Shown: in pieces, positions 1 through 7,190 of the stretch
Layout: each line of letters opens with the position of its first letter
Numbering within the stretch: the stretch's first letter is position 1
From: Bacteroidales bacterium
Lineage (GTDB): Bacteria > Bacteroidota > Bacteroidia > Bacteroidales > UBA932
Direction: 5' to 3'
Length of the DNA: 34,446 nucleotides
NCBI GenBank assembly: GCA_017415715.1
Contig: JAFQFD010000002.1
Coordinates: 1 to 34,446 of the forward strand
Program-made: the position numbers and the translations under genes
Notes under the pieces: model-generated
Database searches by the model: none
Told to the model about the DNA's origin: nothing
What the model saw: only the letters and a program-made list of their open reading frames with translations

Positions 1-1
1 C

Positions 2-805
2 GGGTCGAATTGGCGTGGTTTTGTAGATAAGAAGGATGATATACATAGCATAAAGTGTTATGTAAACAGGCAAATAGAACAAAGAGGATATGGTTGGATT
101 AAATTATCTGATATTCCTAAAGGGCATGCTACTATTGGCTTAAATAAGATATATTTGCCTAAAGCCGGGGGCTCAGGTAATGATCCGATTGTGATAGGAA
201 AGCCTATTCTTGGTGAGCCAGAAAGTGTTTGTTCCTTTACATATCTATGTGTAGGGTATGATCCTGTAAAACACAACTTTTCGAGGGAGGAGTGTATTAA
301 TATTATCTCCTATATGAAGACAAGATTCTTCCGGTATATGGTATCCATAAAGAAGAAGACTCAGGACAATCCGAGCGGTGTTTTCCAATTTGTCCCTCTC
401 CAAGACTGGTCAAAACCTTGGACTGACACCGAACTTTACAAGAAATACAACCTCTCCAAAGACGAGATCGACTATATAGAGTCAATGATAAAGCCAATGG
501 GTGAAGACGCTCTCTTCAACACAGATGAACTCATCAACCCGGAATTCGCCAACTTCAACCTCCTTGAACACGGCGTATTCATCGGCGACAAGATCATCTA
601 CACCCCGACAGGCGCAGAACTCACAGTAGCCGAAGACAATAAAGTCGAATGTAACGGAGAACTCTACACCCTCGCAGAGTTCACAGCCAAACATATGCCT
701 CGCAACAAGCGCAGCGTCTCCGGCCTCTGCCAAGGCCCGAAATACTTCTCCTTCAACGGCATCTCCCTTTACAAACTCAAAGAATCCTTCTTGAAGAAGA
801 AATAA
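2..805 (+). CDS. C-terminal part of Eco57I-like adenine methyltransferase / restriction-modification protein (5' end outside window)
   Basis: The frame is open from base 2 with no stop, so this is the last 267 residues of a longer protein; the TTG at 155 is internal. The catalytic methylase domain lies outside the window. What remains looks like a target-recognition region (early part rich in G, I, K, L, with 'GYGWIKLSDIP'), then 'RFFRYMVSIKKKTQDN' and 'FVPLQDWSKPWTDTELYKKY', which I recognise from the C-termini of Bacteroidota Eco57I-type RM proteins. The last ~95 residues ('TPTGAELTVAEDNKVECNG', 'GPKYFSFNGISLYKL') resemble a RAMA domain (restriction enzyme adenine methylase associated). The first ~350 bases are clearly AT-rich with A/T-ending codons; from about base 420 the codons are C/G-ending like the core genome, suggesting a mosaic gene. 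Family assignment is from memory of motifs, so moderate confidence. Confidence 0.7.
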   Translation, partial: GSNWRGFVDKKDDIHSIKCYVNRQIEQRGYGWIKLSDIPKGHATIGLNKIYLPKAGGSGNDPIVIGKPILGEPESVCSFTYLCVGYDPVKHNFSREECINIISYMKTRFFRYMVSIKKKTQDNPSGVFQFVPLQDWSKPWTDTELYKKYNLSKDEIDYIESMIKPMGEDALFNTDELINPEFANFNLLEHGVFIGDKIIYTPTGAELTVAEDNKVECNGELYTLAEFTAKHMPRNKRSVSGLCQGPKYFSFNGISLYKLKESFLKKK

Positions 806-929
806 ATTAGGTTTATAATATGGTAGTTAAAACGTAAACAATAGCTATAATATCTGTATATGATAATATCACCATTGGATATAGTAATATTACGGACAAT
901 AAGATTCGTGATATTTTAGAGTCTTTTAC

Positions 930-937
930 TATCTTTG
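930..937 (+). promoter_or_regulatory. Putative -7 box (TATCTTTG) for the DUF4209-type gene
   Basis: TATCTTTG fits the Bacteroidota -7 consensus TAnnTTTG. It lies 21 bases before ATG 959, leaving a short leader. It overlaps the upstream in-frame TTG at 935, which argues for ATG 959 as the start. No clear TTTG -33 element is seen. Confidence 0.45.
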
Positions 938-958
938 GTTGTTGTTACACAATGGATA

Positions 959-2722
959 ATGAATGATTCAGTTCTAAATAGGTTCTATTCTGATATTGAG
1001 ACCCTTGAGGATAAATTTTGGAATGTATTCCCAAGCATAGAAGAGATAAACGACTTTGATGATAGAATCAAAATTTGTTGTGAGCATAATATTTTATGTT
1101 CCCTTAGACTAGATTCTGCATCATCGGAGTATTTTACTGAAAAATTTAGTGCTCATAAAGATTTGGTTTGTTCTTACCTTCAAGAGAGAGTGGAACAAAC
1201 AAATAATAATTTTCTGAAAGCAAAGTATTATTACGCTTTGTCTTTGTTGGTTAGCCGAAGTTCTTTTCATATTAAATCTATTGATTGCTATTATATGGTT
1301 ATGTCAAGTAAAAGACTTGACTGCTATAGCACTGTAATAGTAGATTCGATAGAATCCATAATTGCCATATCAACTAAAAGAAAACATCGAGTAGATAATC
1401 TTAGGGGATATGTTAAGGATATCGTTTGTGATGACAGCACTTGTGATAAACTGAGGTTTTGTGTTTTGAATATTAGTGAGAAATATCATTTGTTTAAACC
1501 GTCGCACAAAGAAACTTCTGAATTACTCAAATTGCTTATTGAGGTTGCAAAGAGACAATCTGATAACGCATATAAAGAAAGGTGCCTTGAATTGGCGTTG
1601 ATATATGCTAGGAAATATCAGAATAATATAGCATATAAATCACTGATTTCTCAAGTTTATGAGCAATTGGGAGATTGTCAAATATCCATGCTGATTCCTG
1701 ATGATGAGAAGAACCTTATGATACCTCATCAAAATGAGACAATGCTTAAACGAGCGATTAATTATTACAAACAAGCTGGGAATCATAAAAAACTAAATTA
1801 TGCAGCAAAACTGTTTCGAGAAAATAGTTCTAAGTTAGTGTTCCCTACTATTCGCGTACAAGGGGAAATTTCAGAAGAGGTTCTTGATGCAATGGAGCGG
1901 ACAATAGATACATTTTCTACTATGTCGTCCTCAGTTGCTTCATATTGCCTAGTTTATGGATGTGATTTTAGTATTCCATCACAAGTTGTAAATAATATAA
2001 CCAATGGGATGCAGAATCCAGAATATTTGAAGGATTTCGTGGAGGAGCAGAAAGATATTAATAATAACAGTAAAATCATCGAACATAATCATTATATGTG
2101 TTTCTGGTCATATAATTTTATGATCGACAATATTTATCTTCCACTCATTTTACATAGCATAATTCAAAGTATGGAGAAGAAGCGATTGAGTTATAGACGA
2201 TTATATAACTTTTTAAATCAGTATACCTCATTTGGTGTAGAAAGAATCAGACATATAAATGGAAGACAAATAACATACACATGGCTGTCAATGATAGATA
2301 TAGGCCTAGAGGAATTCTTTAAACAGATAAAAGCGGTAAAGCAAGGTAAGGCACCAGACTGGAGAGTTTGTGTTGATGTTTTAGTGCCTAAATTTGAAGG
2401 TATCTTACGAGAAATACTTCAAATTAACGGAGCAAATCTCACGATTTTTAAAGATGATGGATCGCATACGGCTACACTTGAAAAATTAATCAGATTTGAT
2501 GATCAAAATGATTCGAGTAAAATCAAGGAAGCCTTTTATAAAACATTTGATGATGATGACTTGATGCTTTTCCAGTATGTGTTTACTAATATCGCAAATT
2601 GTCTCAATGTTAGAAATAATGTGGCACATGGATTCTACACACCAGTCCATTATACTGAAAAAGTTGCTACTCTTGTAGTATTTTGTGTTTTAAGACTTGC
2701 AAAGTTCAAAGATGCAGAGTAG
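959..2722 (+). CDS. DUF4209-type protein with C-terminal HEPN-like RNxxxHG motif; possible defence protein
   Basis: 587 residues from ATG 959; an in-frame TTG at 935 lies inside the likely -7 box and is rejected. No signal peptide or membrane segment is seen. The long N-terminal part is helical and rich in Tyr, Cys and Asn without a motif I can name. The C-terminus has 'RNNVAHG' at residues 552-558, which matches RNxxxHG, described as the hallmark of DUF4209 (PF13910) and compatible with the R-x4-6-H active site of HEPN ribonucleases. It is strongly AT-rich compared with the core genes and sits directly after a restriction-modification gene, at the 3' side of a tRNA pair. A role in phage defence or RNA cleavage is an inference; no partner toxin/antitoxin gene is seen next to it. 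Confidence 0.65.
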   Translation: MNDSVLNRFYSDIETLEDKFWNVFPSIEEINDFDDRIKICCEHNILCSLRLDSASSEYFTEKFSAHKDLVCSYLQERVEQTNNNFLKAKYYYALSLLVSRSSFHIKSIDCYYMVMSSKRLDCYSTVIVDSIESIIAISTKRKHRVDNLRGYVKDIVCDDSTCDKLRFCVLNISEKYHLFKPSHKETSELLKLLIEVAKRQSDNAYKERCLELALIYARKYQNNIAYKSLISQVYEQLGDCQISMLIPDDEKNLMIPHQNETMLKRAINYYKQAGNHKKLNYAAKLFRENSSKLVFPTIRVQGEISEEVLDAMERTIDTFSTMSSSVASYCLVYGCDFSIPSQVVNNITNGMQNPEYLKDFVEEQKDINNNSKIIEHNHYMCFWSYNFMIDNIYLPLILHSIIQSMEKKRLSYRRLYNFLNQYTSFGVERIRHINGRQITYTWLSMIDIGLEEFFKQIKAVKQGKAPDWRVCVDVLVPKFEGILREILQINGANLTIFKDDGSHTATLEKLIRFDDQNDSSKIKEAFYKTFDDDDLMLFQYVFTNIANCLNVRNNVAHGFYTPVHYTEKVATLVVFCVLRLAKFKDAE

Positions 2723-2883
2723 ATATATGACTTGTAGCGCGGAGGATTGCGACTCTTTCTGTGTGTATTGTTTGTTTCGTAGACGCCAATCTAATGATTT
2801 TCTCTAATTCATATCTCCCTGAAATCAAATCTATGAAACCAGCAAAATCCCTGTGAAATTACTGAAAACTAAACAAAATTCCG

Positions 2884-2960
2884 GATTTTCAAGTTCCCAT
2901 AAAGTTCCCCGCCAACAAAAAAGCACTCACGAAATTTTCGTAAGTGCTTGATTTTCAAGT
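2884..2960. repeat. 11-bp direct repeat flanking the tRNA terminator (possible att remnant)
   Basis: GATTTTCAAGT occurs at 2884-2894 and again at 2950-2960, where its last base is the discriminator position of tRNA-Met. The copies bracket the terminator hairpin. The stretch 2723-2883 holds no gene that I can see. The pair may be left from integration of the accessory patch at the tRNA 3' end, or may be chance in an AT-rich stretch. Confidence 0.35.
2915..2949 (-). terminator. Rho-independent terminator of the tRNA-Gln/tRNA-Met unit
   Basis: AAGCACTCACGAAA (2921-2934) pairs with TTTCGTAAGTGCTT (2936-2949) with one internal mismatch. On the minus strand the stem is followed by a T-run (A-run 2917-2922 on plus). 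It lies immediately downstream of tRNA-Met on the minus strand. Confidence 0.8.
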
Positions 2961-3033
2961 AGCGGGACGCAGGATTGAACTGCGGACCTCATGATTATGA
3001 ATCATGCGCTCTAACCAGCTGAGCTATCCCGCC
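2960..3033 (-). tRNA. tRNA-Met (CAT anticodon, probably elongator)
   Basis: On the minus strand GGCGGGA (5') pairs with TCCCGCT (3') as the acceptor stem with a G-U first pair and discriminator A. The D arm begins 'TAGCTCAGCTGG' and the T arm carries GTTCAATCC. The anticodon arm CATGA-TTCATAA-TCATG gives CAT. No CCA is encoded. The first-pair G-U and the sequence favour elongator Met, but a CAT tRNA could be a lysidine-modified Ile tRNA or initiator; this needs a tRNA classifier. Confidence 0.88.
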
Positions 3034-3054
3034 ATGACTTATGTCAAAATGTTG

Positions 3055-3125
3055 TTGAGATAGAAGGACTCGAACCCTCACTGACAGAGCCAGAATCTGT
3101 AGTGCTACCATTACACCATATCTCA
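3055..3125 (-). tRNA. tRNA-Gln (CTG anticodon)
   Basis: On the minus strand TGAGATA pairs with TATCTCA as the acceptor stem. The anticodon arm ACAGA-TTCTGGC-TCTGT gives CTG, reading CAG codons. The T arm carries GGTTCGAGTCC. It lies 21 bases upstream of tRNA-Met in the same orientation, so both are probably cut from one transcript. Confidence 0.9.
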
Positions 3126-3156
3126 ATTTGGCTTCCCGTTTTTTGAATTGGGACTG

Positions 3157-3187
3157 CAAAGGTATGAATGTTTTGTTAAAATGCAAA
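3157..3187 (-). promoter_or_regulatory. Bacteroidota promoter of the tRNA-Gln/tRNA-Met unit
   Basis: On the minus strand TTTG (3184-3187) is followed after 19 bases by TACCTTTG (3157-3164), a strong match to TTTG-N19-20-TAnnTTTG. Transcription would start near 3150, about 25 bases before tRNA-Gln. Confidence 0.8.
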
Positions 3188-3211
3188 ACTTTTTTGGAAA
3201 AATTGCAGTTT

Positions 3212-3814
3212 TTACAGCCTGTCTATATATAGGATGCCGTCCAGGTGGTCGATTTCGTGCTGGAATATCACTGCTGTGAAGCCTTTCACGGTGTCTTTGA
3301 CCATGTTAAGACCATTCTCACGATCTGTTGAGGCATATTCGATCACGATTTCCTGTGAGCGGAGGACTTCGCCGCGGCGGTCCGGAACGGACAGGCAGCC
3401 CTCGGGTCCGGAAGCCAGCGAGTCGGAGGCCCACACGATGCTTATGTTGGGGTAGACTTCGAAAGGCTCACCCGGCTTGTCGAATCTCTGCACTGCAACG
3501 ACTCTGCGGTTGAGGCCGACCTGCGGACCGGCTATGCCGACGCCGTCCTGGGAGGGATGGGTGACTGTCGCGACCATCAGGCGTGCGAGGCGGGCGTAGT
3601 CCTCGGAGCGGAGCGCGGCCTCGGAGAGGTCAGTGCTCTGCGAGCGGAGCACCTGCAGGTCGAGGCTGTCGGCGATGGTCAGCACGCGCATGATGCTGTC
3701 GGATGTGTGCAGCAGGGCGAGTTCGTCAGATGTGAAATCGCCTTCGGAGCGTTGTCCGGTGCAGGAAAGCAGTCCAAGAGCGCAAAGTGCGGTTATGAGT
3801 AGTCTTTTGCCCAT
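3212..3814 (-). CDS. Exported lipoprotein peptide deformylase
   Basis: 200 residues from ATG 3814, one base after the ispF stop, so the two are translationally close. An upstream ATG at 3838 would overlap ispF and break the signal peptide, so it is rejected. Residues 1-18 (basic start, hydrophobic core, 'LLSC') form a lipoprotein signal with lipid Cys18. All three deformylase motifs are present: 'GVGIAGPQVG' (91-100, usual GxGxAAPQ with G for the second A), 'EGCLS' (138-142, metal-binding Cys) and 'QHEIDHLDG' (185-193, two metal His and the catalytic Glu). Known deformylases remove N-formyl groups from nascent proteins in the cytosol; the lipoprotein signal predicts an envelope-located enzyme, where the substrate would be formyl-peptides or another amide. 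This is probably not the housekeeping def. Confidence 0.88.
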   Translation of the reverse strand: MGKRLLITALCALGLLSCTGQRSEGDFTSDELALLHTSDSIMRVLTIADSLDLQVLRSQSTDLSEAALRSEDYARLARLMVATVTHPSQDGVGIAGPQVGLNRRVVAVQRFDKPGEPFEVYPNISIVWASDSLASGPEGCLSVPDRRGEVLRSQEIVIEYASTDRENGLNMVKDTVKGFTAVIFQHEIDHLDGILYIDRL

Positions 3815-3815
3815 A

Positions 3816-4313
3816 TCAATCAGCTGTCTCGATCTCATCGTGTTTGAGGAGGGCGACGGCGTAGACTTCGCAGCCTTCGCTGCGGCCGACGAAGCCGAGC
3901 TTCTCCGTGGTGGTCGCCTTCACTGAAACCCGTTCTACAGGGATCTGCATCAAGGAAGCCAGGCATTCGCGCATGGGTACGATGTAAGGTGCGAGCTTTG
4001 GCCTCTGCATGGCTATTGTTATGTCAGCGTTCACGACATGCCAGCCGCGTGACCAGATAAGCTCCATGACTCTGCCGAGCAGGATCTTGCTGTCTATGCC
4101 GGCAAACTCGTCGGAAGTGTCGGGGAAGTGCTTGCCTATGTCACCCAGAGCCAATGCCCCTAAAAGTGCATCACAAAGAGCATGTATGGCGACATCGCCG
4201 TCGGAGTGCGCGATGCATCCGAGCGGGCTCTCCACCTTCACGCCTCCGAGCCAGAGCGGCAGTCCCTCGGCGAGTGCGTGGACATCATATCCGTTTCCTA
4301 TCCTAATATCCAT
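3816..4313 (-). CDS. ispF: 2-C-methyl-D-erythritol 2,4-cyclodiphosphate synthase
   Basis: 165 residues from ATG 4313, close to the E. coli length of 159; longer upstream starts add non-family residues. IspF converts CDP-ME 2-phosphate to ME-cPP in the MEP route to isoprenoids. The metal site is visible as 'GYDVH' (Asp10, His12) and His44 in 'HSDGDVAIHALCDALLGA'; 'GDIGKHFPD' and 'KATTTEKLGFVGR' near the C-terminus complete the active site and inter-subunit nucleotide site. It is the first gene of a minus-strand pair with the lipoprotein deformylase and is divergent from the mutL operon. No ispD is fused or adjacent. Confidence 0.96.
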   Translation of the reverse strand: MDIRIGNGYDVHALAEGLPLWLGGVKVESPLGCIAHSDGDVAIHALCDALLGALALGDIGKHFPDTSDEFAGIDSKILLGRVMELIWSRGWHVVNADITIAMQRPKLAPYIVPMRECLASLMQIPVERVSVKATTTEKLGFVGRSEGCEVYAVALLKHDEIETAD

Positions 4314-4333
4314 ATAACTGAAATTATTTCTAC

Positions 4334-4361
4334 AAAAGTAAATAAAAAACATTAATTTTGC
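4334..4361. promoter_or_regulatory. Divergent -7 boxes between ispF and the mutL operon
   Basis: TACTTTTG on the minus strand (4334-4341) faces ispF, and TAATTTTG on the plus strand (4354-4361) faces the gene at 4387. Both match TAnnTTTG. Clear TTTG -33 elements are not seen for either. Confidence 0.5.
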
Positions 4362-4386
4362 TTGTTAAAGCAGTTAATGATAGATT

Positions 4387-4689
4387 ATGGGATTCAGTTT
4401 CAAGTTTTTCGGTACGCAGGAAGTGCGCAAGTTCAGCTATAAGCCACGTTTCTATGACCCTGAGGCAGAGGAGCGCAGGAAGAAATATGGAGATTTCACG
4501 AAGCCGGATGAGCCATACAAGCCAGGCAAGCACATCAGGGGCAGCTTCCGTGACGGAAACTATTCGCGTACGGAGGAGGTCGGACGCAACCAGAAGATCA
4601 TCGGAGTGGTTACGACGATCCTGCTGTTTGCGGTGGTGTATCTGATCTACAAGTACTTCCCGATATTGATTGACTCCCTCGGAAAATAA
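4387..4689 (+). CDS. Small conserved single-pass membrane protein ahead of mutL
   Basis: 100 residues. Residues 1-69 are charged and aromatic ('KFSYKPRFYDPEAEERRKKYGDF') and presumably cytoplasmic; residues 71-94 form one membrane helix; the C-terminus is short. I recognise the 'F-Y-K-P-R-Y/F-Y-D' pattern from small Bacteroidota proteins next to mutL, but know no function. It ends one base before mutL and leads an operon of five genes. It is not similar to any named family that I can identify. Confidence 0.8.
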   Translation: MGFSFKFFGTQEVRKFSYKPRFYDPEAEERRKKYGDFTKPDEPYKPGKHIRGSFRDGNYSRTEEVGRNQKIIGVVTTILLFAVVYLIYKYFPILIDSLGK

Positions 4690-4690
4690 T

Positions 4691-6553
4691 ATGGACATTA
4701 GAATATTACCATCGAATATAGCGAACATGATCGCCGCGGGAGAGGTCGTGCAGAGACCTGCGTCCGTGGTGAAGGAGCTTATGGAGAATGCCGTAGACGC
4801 CGGTGCAGACCAGGTTACGGTGGTCATCCAGGACTCCGGAAGGACATTGATCCAGGTCATAGACAACGGATGCGGAATGTCTCCGGACCAGGCTGTCCTC
4901 TGCTTCGAGAGGCATGCCACATCAAAGCTCCATACTGCAGAAGATCTGCACAACATACTGACGTTCGGCTTCCGCGGAGAGGCTCTCGCCTCGATAGCGG
5001 CCGTCGCCGAGGTCACTCTCAAGACACGCCGAGAGGAAGACGAGGTCGGATGCCAGGTGGAGTATGCCGACTCGCGCCACCTCTCGACAGAGGAGGTCGC
5101 GACGGCACGCGGAGCCAACTTCAGCGTCCGCAACCTGTTCTACAACGTGCCGGCAAGACGCAAGTTCCTCAAGTCGGACAATGTGGAGTTCAAGCATATA
5201 GTAACAGAGTTCACCAGAGTGGCTCTGACGCGTCCTGACATAGGATTCACTCTCACACATAACGGCAAGGACGTATATGTCCTGAAGCCGGCGATGTCGC
5301 TCAAGTTCAGGGTCAGGGACCTGGCCGGAGCAAGCGTGGCGGAAGACCTGGTGGACATAGGGGCTGAGACATCAGTGGTGGCGATAAGCGGCTTCGTAGG
5401 CCGTCCGGACGCCGCGAGGAAGATGCAGGGCAACCAGTATTTCTTCGTCAACGGAAGATATTTCCGCAGCCCATACCTGCACAAGGCGGTGATGAAGGCC
5501 TATGAAAACCTCGTCCCTGAGGGCTATACGCCATCATATTTCATATATATGGACATAAATCCCGAGTCTGTAGATGTAAATATCCATCCTACGAAGACCG
5601 AGATCAAGTTCGAGGACGACAGCATCATATTCCAGACCCTCTTTGCATGCATCCGTCAGGTTCTCGGCAGGAATTCGTTCGGAGAAAGCATAGATTTCGA
5701 CACAGAAGGAATGCCTGACATACCTGCCTTCAGCAGTAATTTCGAAGACTTCCGACCGGTTGCCGAGCCGAAACTCGACATAGACGAGACATACAACCCG
5801 TTCGACAACGACGGCTTCCCGTCAGTGTCGTCTCCGTTCGCCAACACCATCGGCGGCCTTGACGCCGAGGCGCAGGCGGCGCATGCTCCGCAGGCCCGCG
5901 CGCCGCAGGCGACATACGCCTCAGGCTATGGCAGCTTCGTGGAGCGCCGCGATGACTACGGCAAGCTCTTCGAGGACAAGCTCTCGCCGGGCAAGCAGGT
6001 CCTGATGGTCCAGGGCAAGTATATAGTGACCACATCGCGCAGCGGACTGATGGTCATCAACATGTCCCGGGCCATGGAACGCATTCTGTATGACCGTTTT
6101 GTGGAGGCCCTGTCAAAGAATGTCCATGTGACCCAGACAGCACTTTTCCCTGTGAATGTATATGTGGGAGTCGAGAACATGTGCCTCTTCGAGGAACATG
6201 CACAGATGCTTGCATCCATGGGATTCGACATCACGCCGTTCGGTCACGACACGGTGGTCGTGAACGGAGTGCCGGAAGGCTACAGCGCCGAGCCTGGAAA
6301 GGTCCAGGCGATGATCGGCGACCTGATGCTCGTCCTGGCGGACGACCACAGCGCGCTTCCGGAGATGATGATCTCCAACATAGCATCAAGAATGGCCAAA
6401 CTGGGCTCATTCAGTGCCGATCCGGTGACTAATCCGGCCGAGGCACAGAGGTTGCTTGACCAGTTATTCGCATCAGAGAATGCAGAATATACAAGTTCAG
6501 GCCGTCGCATAGCGGCCCTTTTCCCGATAGAAGAAATAGACAAGAAATTTTAA
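4691..6553 (+). CDS. mutL: DNA mismatch repair protein MutL, endonuclease motif degenerate
   Basis: 620 residues. The N-terminal GHKL ATPase is intact: catalytic Glu32 and Asn33 in 'ELMENAVDAGA', 'DNGCGM' (58-63), 'GFRGEAL' (93-99), then the transducer domain with 'YNVPARRKFL' and 'DVNIHPTK'. A Pro/Ala-rich linker (about 335-430) leads to the C-terminal dimerisation domain. At the position where endonuclease-type MutL carries DQHA(x)2E(x)4E, this protein reads 'NMSRAMERILYDR' (457-469): the Asp and both His are replaced. MutL couples MutS mismatch recognition to strand incision and excision. The gene overlaps none of its neighbours: one base after the small membrane protein and three before the rhomboid gene. 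Annotation as MutL is secure; loss of nicking activity is an inference. Confidence 0.97.
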   Translation: MDIRILPSNIANMIAAGEVVQRPASVVKELMENAVDAGADQVTVVIQDSGRTLIQVIDNGCGMSPDQAVLCFERHATSKLHTAEDLHNILTFGFRGEALASIAAVAEVTLKTRREEDEVGCQVEYADSRHLSTEEVATARGANFSVRNLFYNVPARRKFLKSDNVEFKHIVTEFTRVALTRPDIGFTLTHNGKDVYVLKPAMSLKFRVRDLAGASVAEDLVDIGAETSVVAISGFVGRPDAARKMQGNQYFFVNGRYFRSPYLHKAVMKAYENLVPEGYTPSYFIYMDINPESVDVNIHPTKTEIKFEDDSIIFQTLFACIRQVLGRNSFGESIDFDTEGMPDIPAFSSNFEDFRPVAEPKLDIDETYNPFDNDGFPSVSSPFANTIGGLDAEAQAAHAPQARAPQATYASGYGSFVERRDDYGKLFEDKLSPGKQVLMVQGKYIVTTSRSGLMVINMSRAMERILYDRFVEALSKNVHVTQTALFPVNVYVGVENMCLFEEHAQMLASMGFDITPFGHDTVVVNGVPEGYSAEPGKVQAMIGDLMLVLADDHSALPEMMISNIASRMAKLGSFSADPVTNPAEAQRLLDQLFASENAEYTSSGRRIAALFPIEEIDKKF

Positions 6554-6556
6554 GCA

Positions 6557-7183
6557 ATGAGTTATTATTCATATAACGGAGGCGGCTTCATGAGCAACGT
6601 GCCGTCAGCAGTCAAGCACATCATCCTGATCAGTATCGGAATGATGGTGCTTACATTTCTGAACGAACCGCTGATGACGAGGCTTTTCGCCTTGAATCCT
6701 TTCGCATTCATCAAGCGTCCTTGGCAGATCGTCACATATATGTTCATGCATGGAGGAGTTTTCCATATATTGTTCAATATGTACACCCTGTACATCTTCG
6801 GAAGCGTCCTGGAGAACATCTGGGGCACGAAGAAGTTCCTGATCTTCTATTTCGTGACAGGTATCGGAGCAGGTCTTGTGCATATAGGAGTACAGTATCT
6901 GACAGGTGACTTCGCGTTGACAGTGGGCGCTTCCGGCGCCATTTATGGCATCCTGATGGGCTATGCGATGCTTTATCCGGACTCACGACTCACCCTTCTC
7001 TTCCCGCCGATATCCATGAAGGCGAAGTGGTTCGTCCTCATATTTGCCGGCATCGAGCTGCTGCTCGGCGTGACCGGCAGCCAGGCCGGCGTTGCGCACT
7101 TCGCGCACCTCGGCGGCCTCATTTTCGGCTTCCTGCTGATCATGTACTGGAAGAAGACCCACAGGCTTTACAGCCGCGATTAG
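6557..7183 (+). CDS. Rhomboid family intramembrane serine protease
   Basis: 208 residues with six hydrophobic segments. The catalytic dyad is visible as Ser126 in 'GASGAIYG' and His184 in 'HFAHLGG'. 'FMHGGVFHILFNMYTLYIFG' contains the HxxxN oxyanion motif (His70, Asn74), followed by 'LENIWG', and the GxxxG-like 'HLGGLIFGFLLI' supports the last helix. Rhomboids cut transmembrane helices of substrates within the membrane; the substrate here is unknown. Third gene of the 4.4-8.8 kb operon, three bases after mutL. Confidence 0.93.
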   Translation: MSYYSYNGGGFMSNVPSAVKHIILISIGMMVLTFLNEPLMTRLFALNPFAFIKRPWQIVTYMFMHGGVFHILFNMYTLYIFGSVLENIWGTKKFLIFYFVTGIGAGLVHIGVQYLTGDFALTVGASGAIYGILMGYAMLYPDSRLTLLFPPISMKAKWFVLIFAGIELLLGVTGSQAGVAHFAHLGGLIFGFLLIMYWKKTHRLYSRD

Positions 7184-7190
7184 CTGTCAT

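Noticed and set aside
155-805. A complete gene starting at TTG 155
   Set aside because: The same frame is open back to base 2, so the gene is cut by the window edge and 155 is internal.
2723-2914. Possible integrase remnant next to the tRNAs
   Set aside because: Short open frames on the minus strand ending near 2880 show no tyrosine-recombinase motif that I could support.
4330-5133. Minus-strand open frame of 267 codons over the start of mutL
   Set aside because: It is opposite the small membrane protein and the conserved MutL ATPase domain and has no recognisable motifs.
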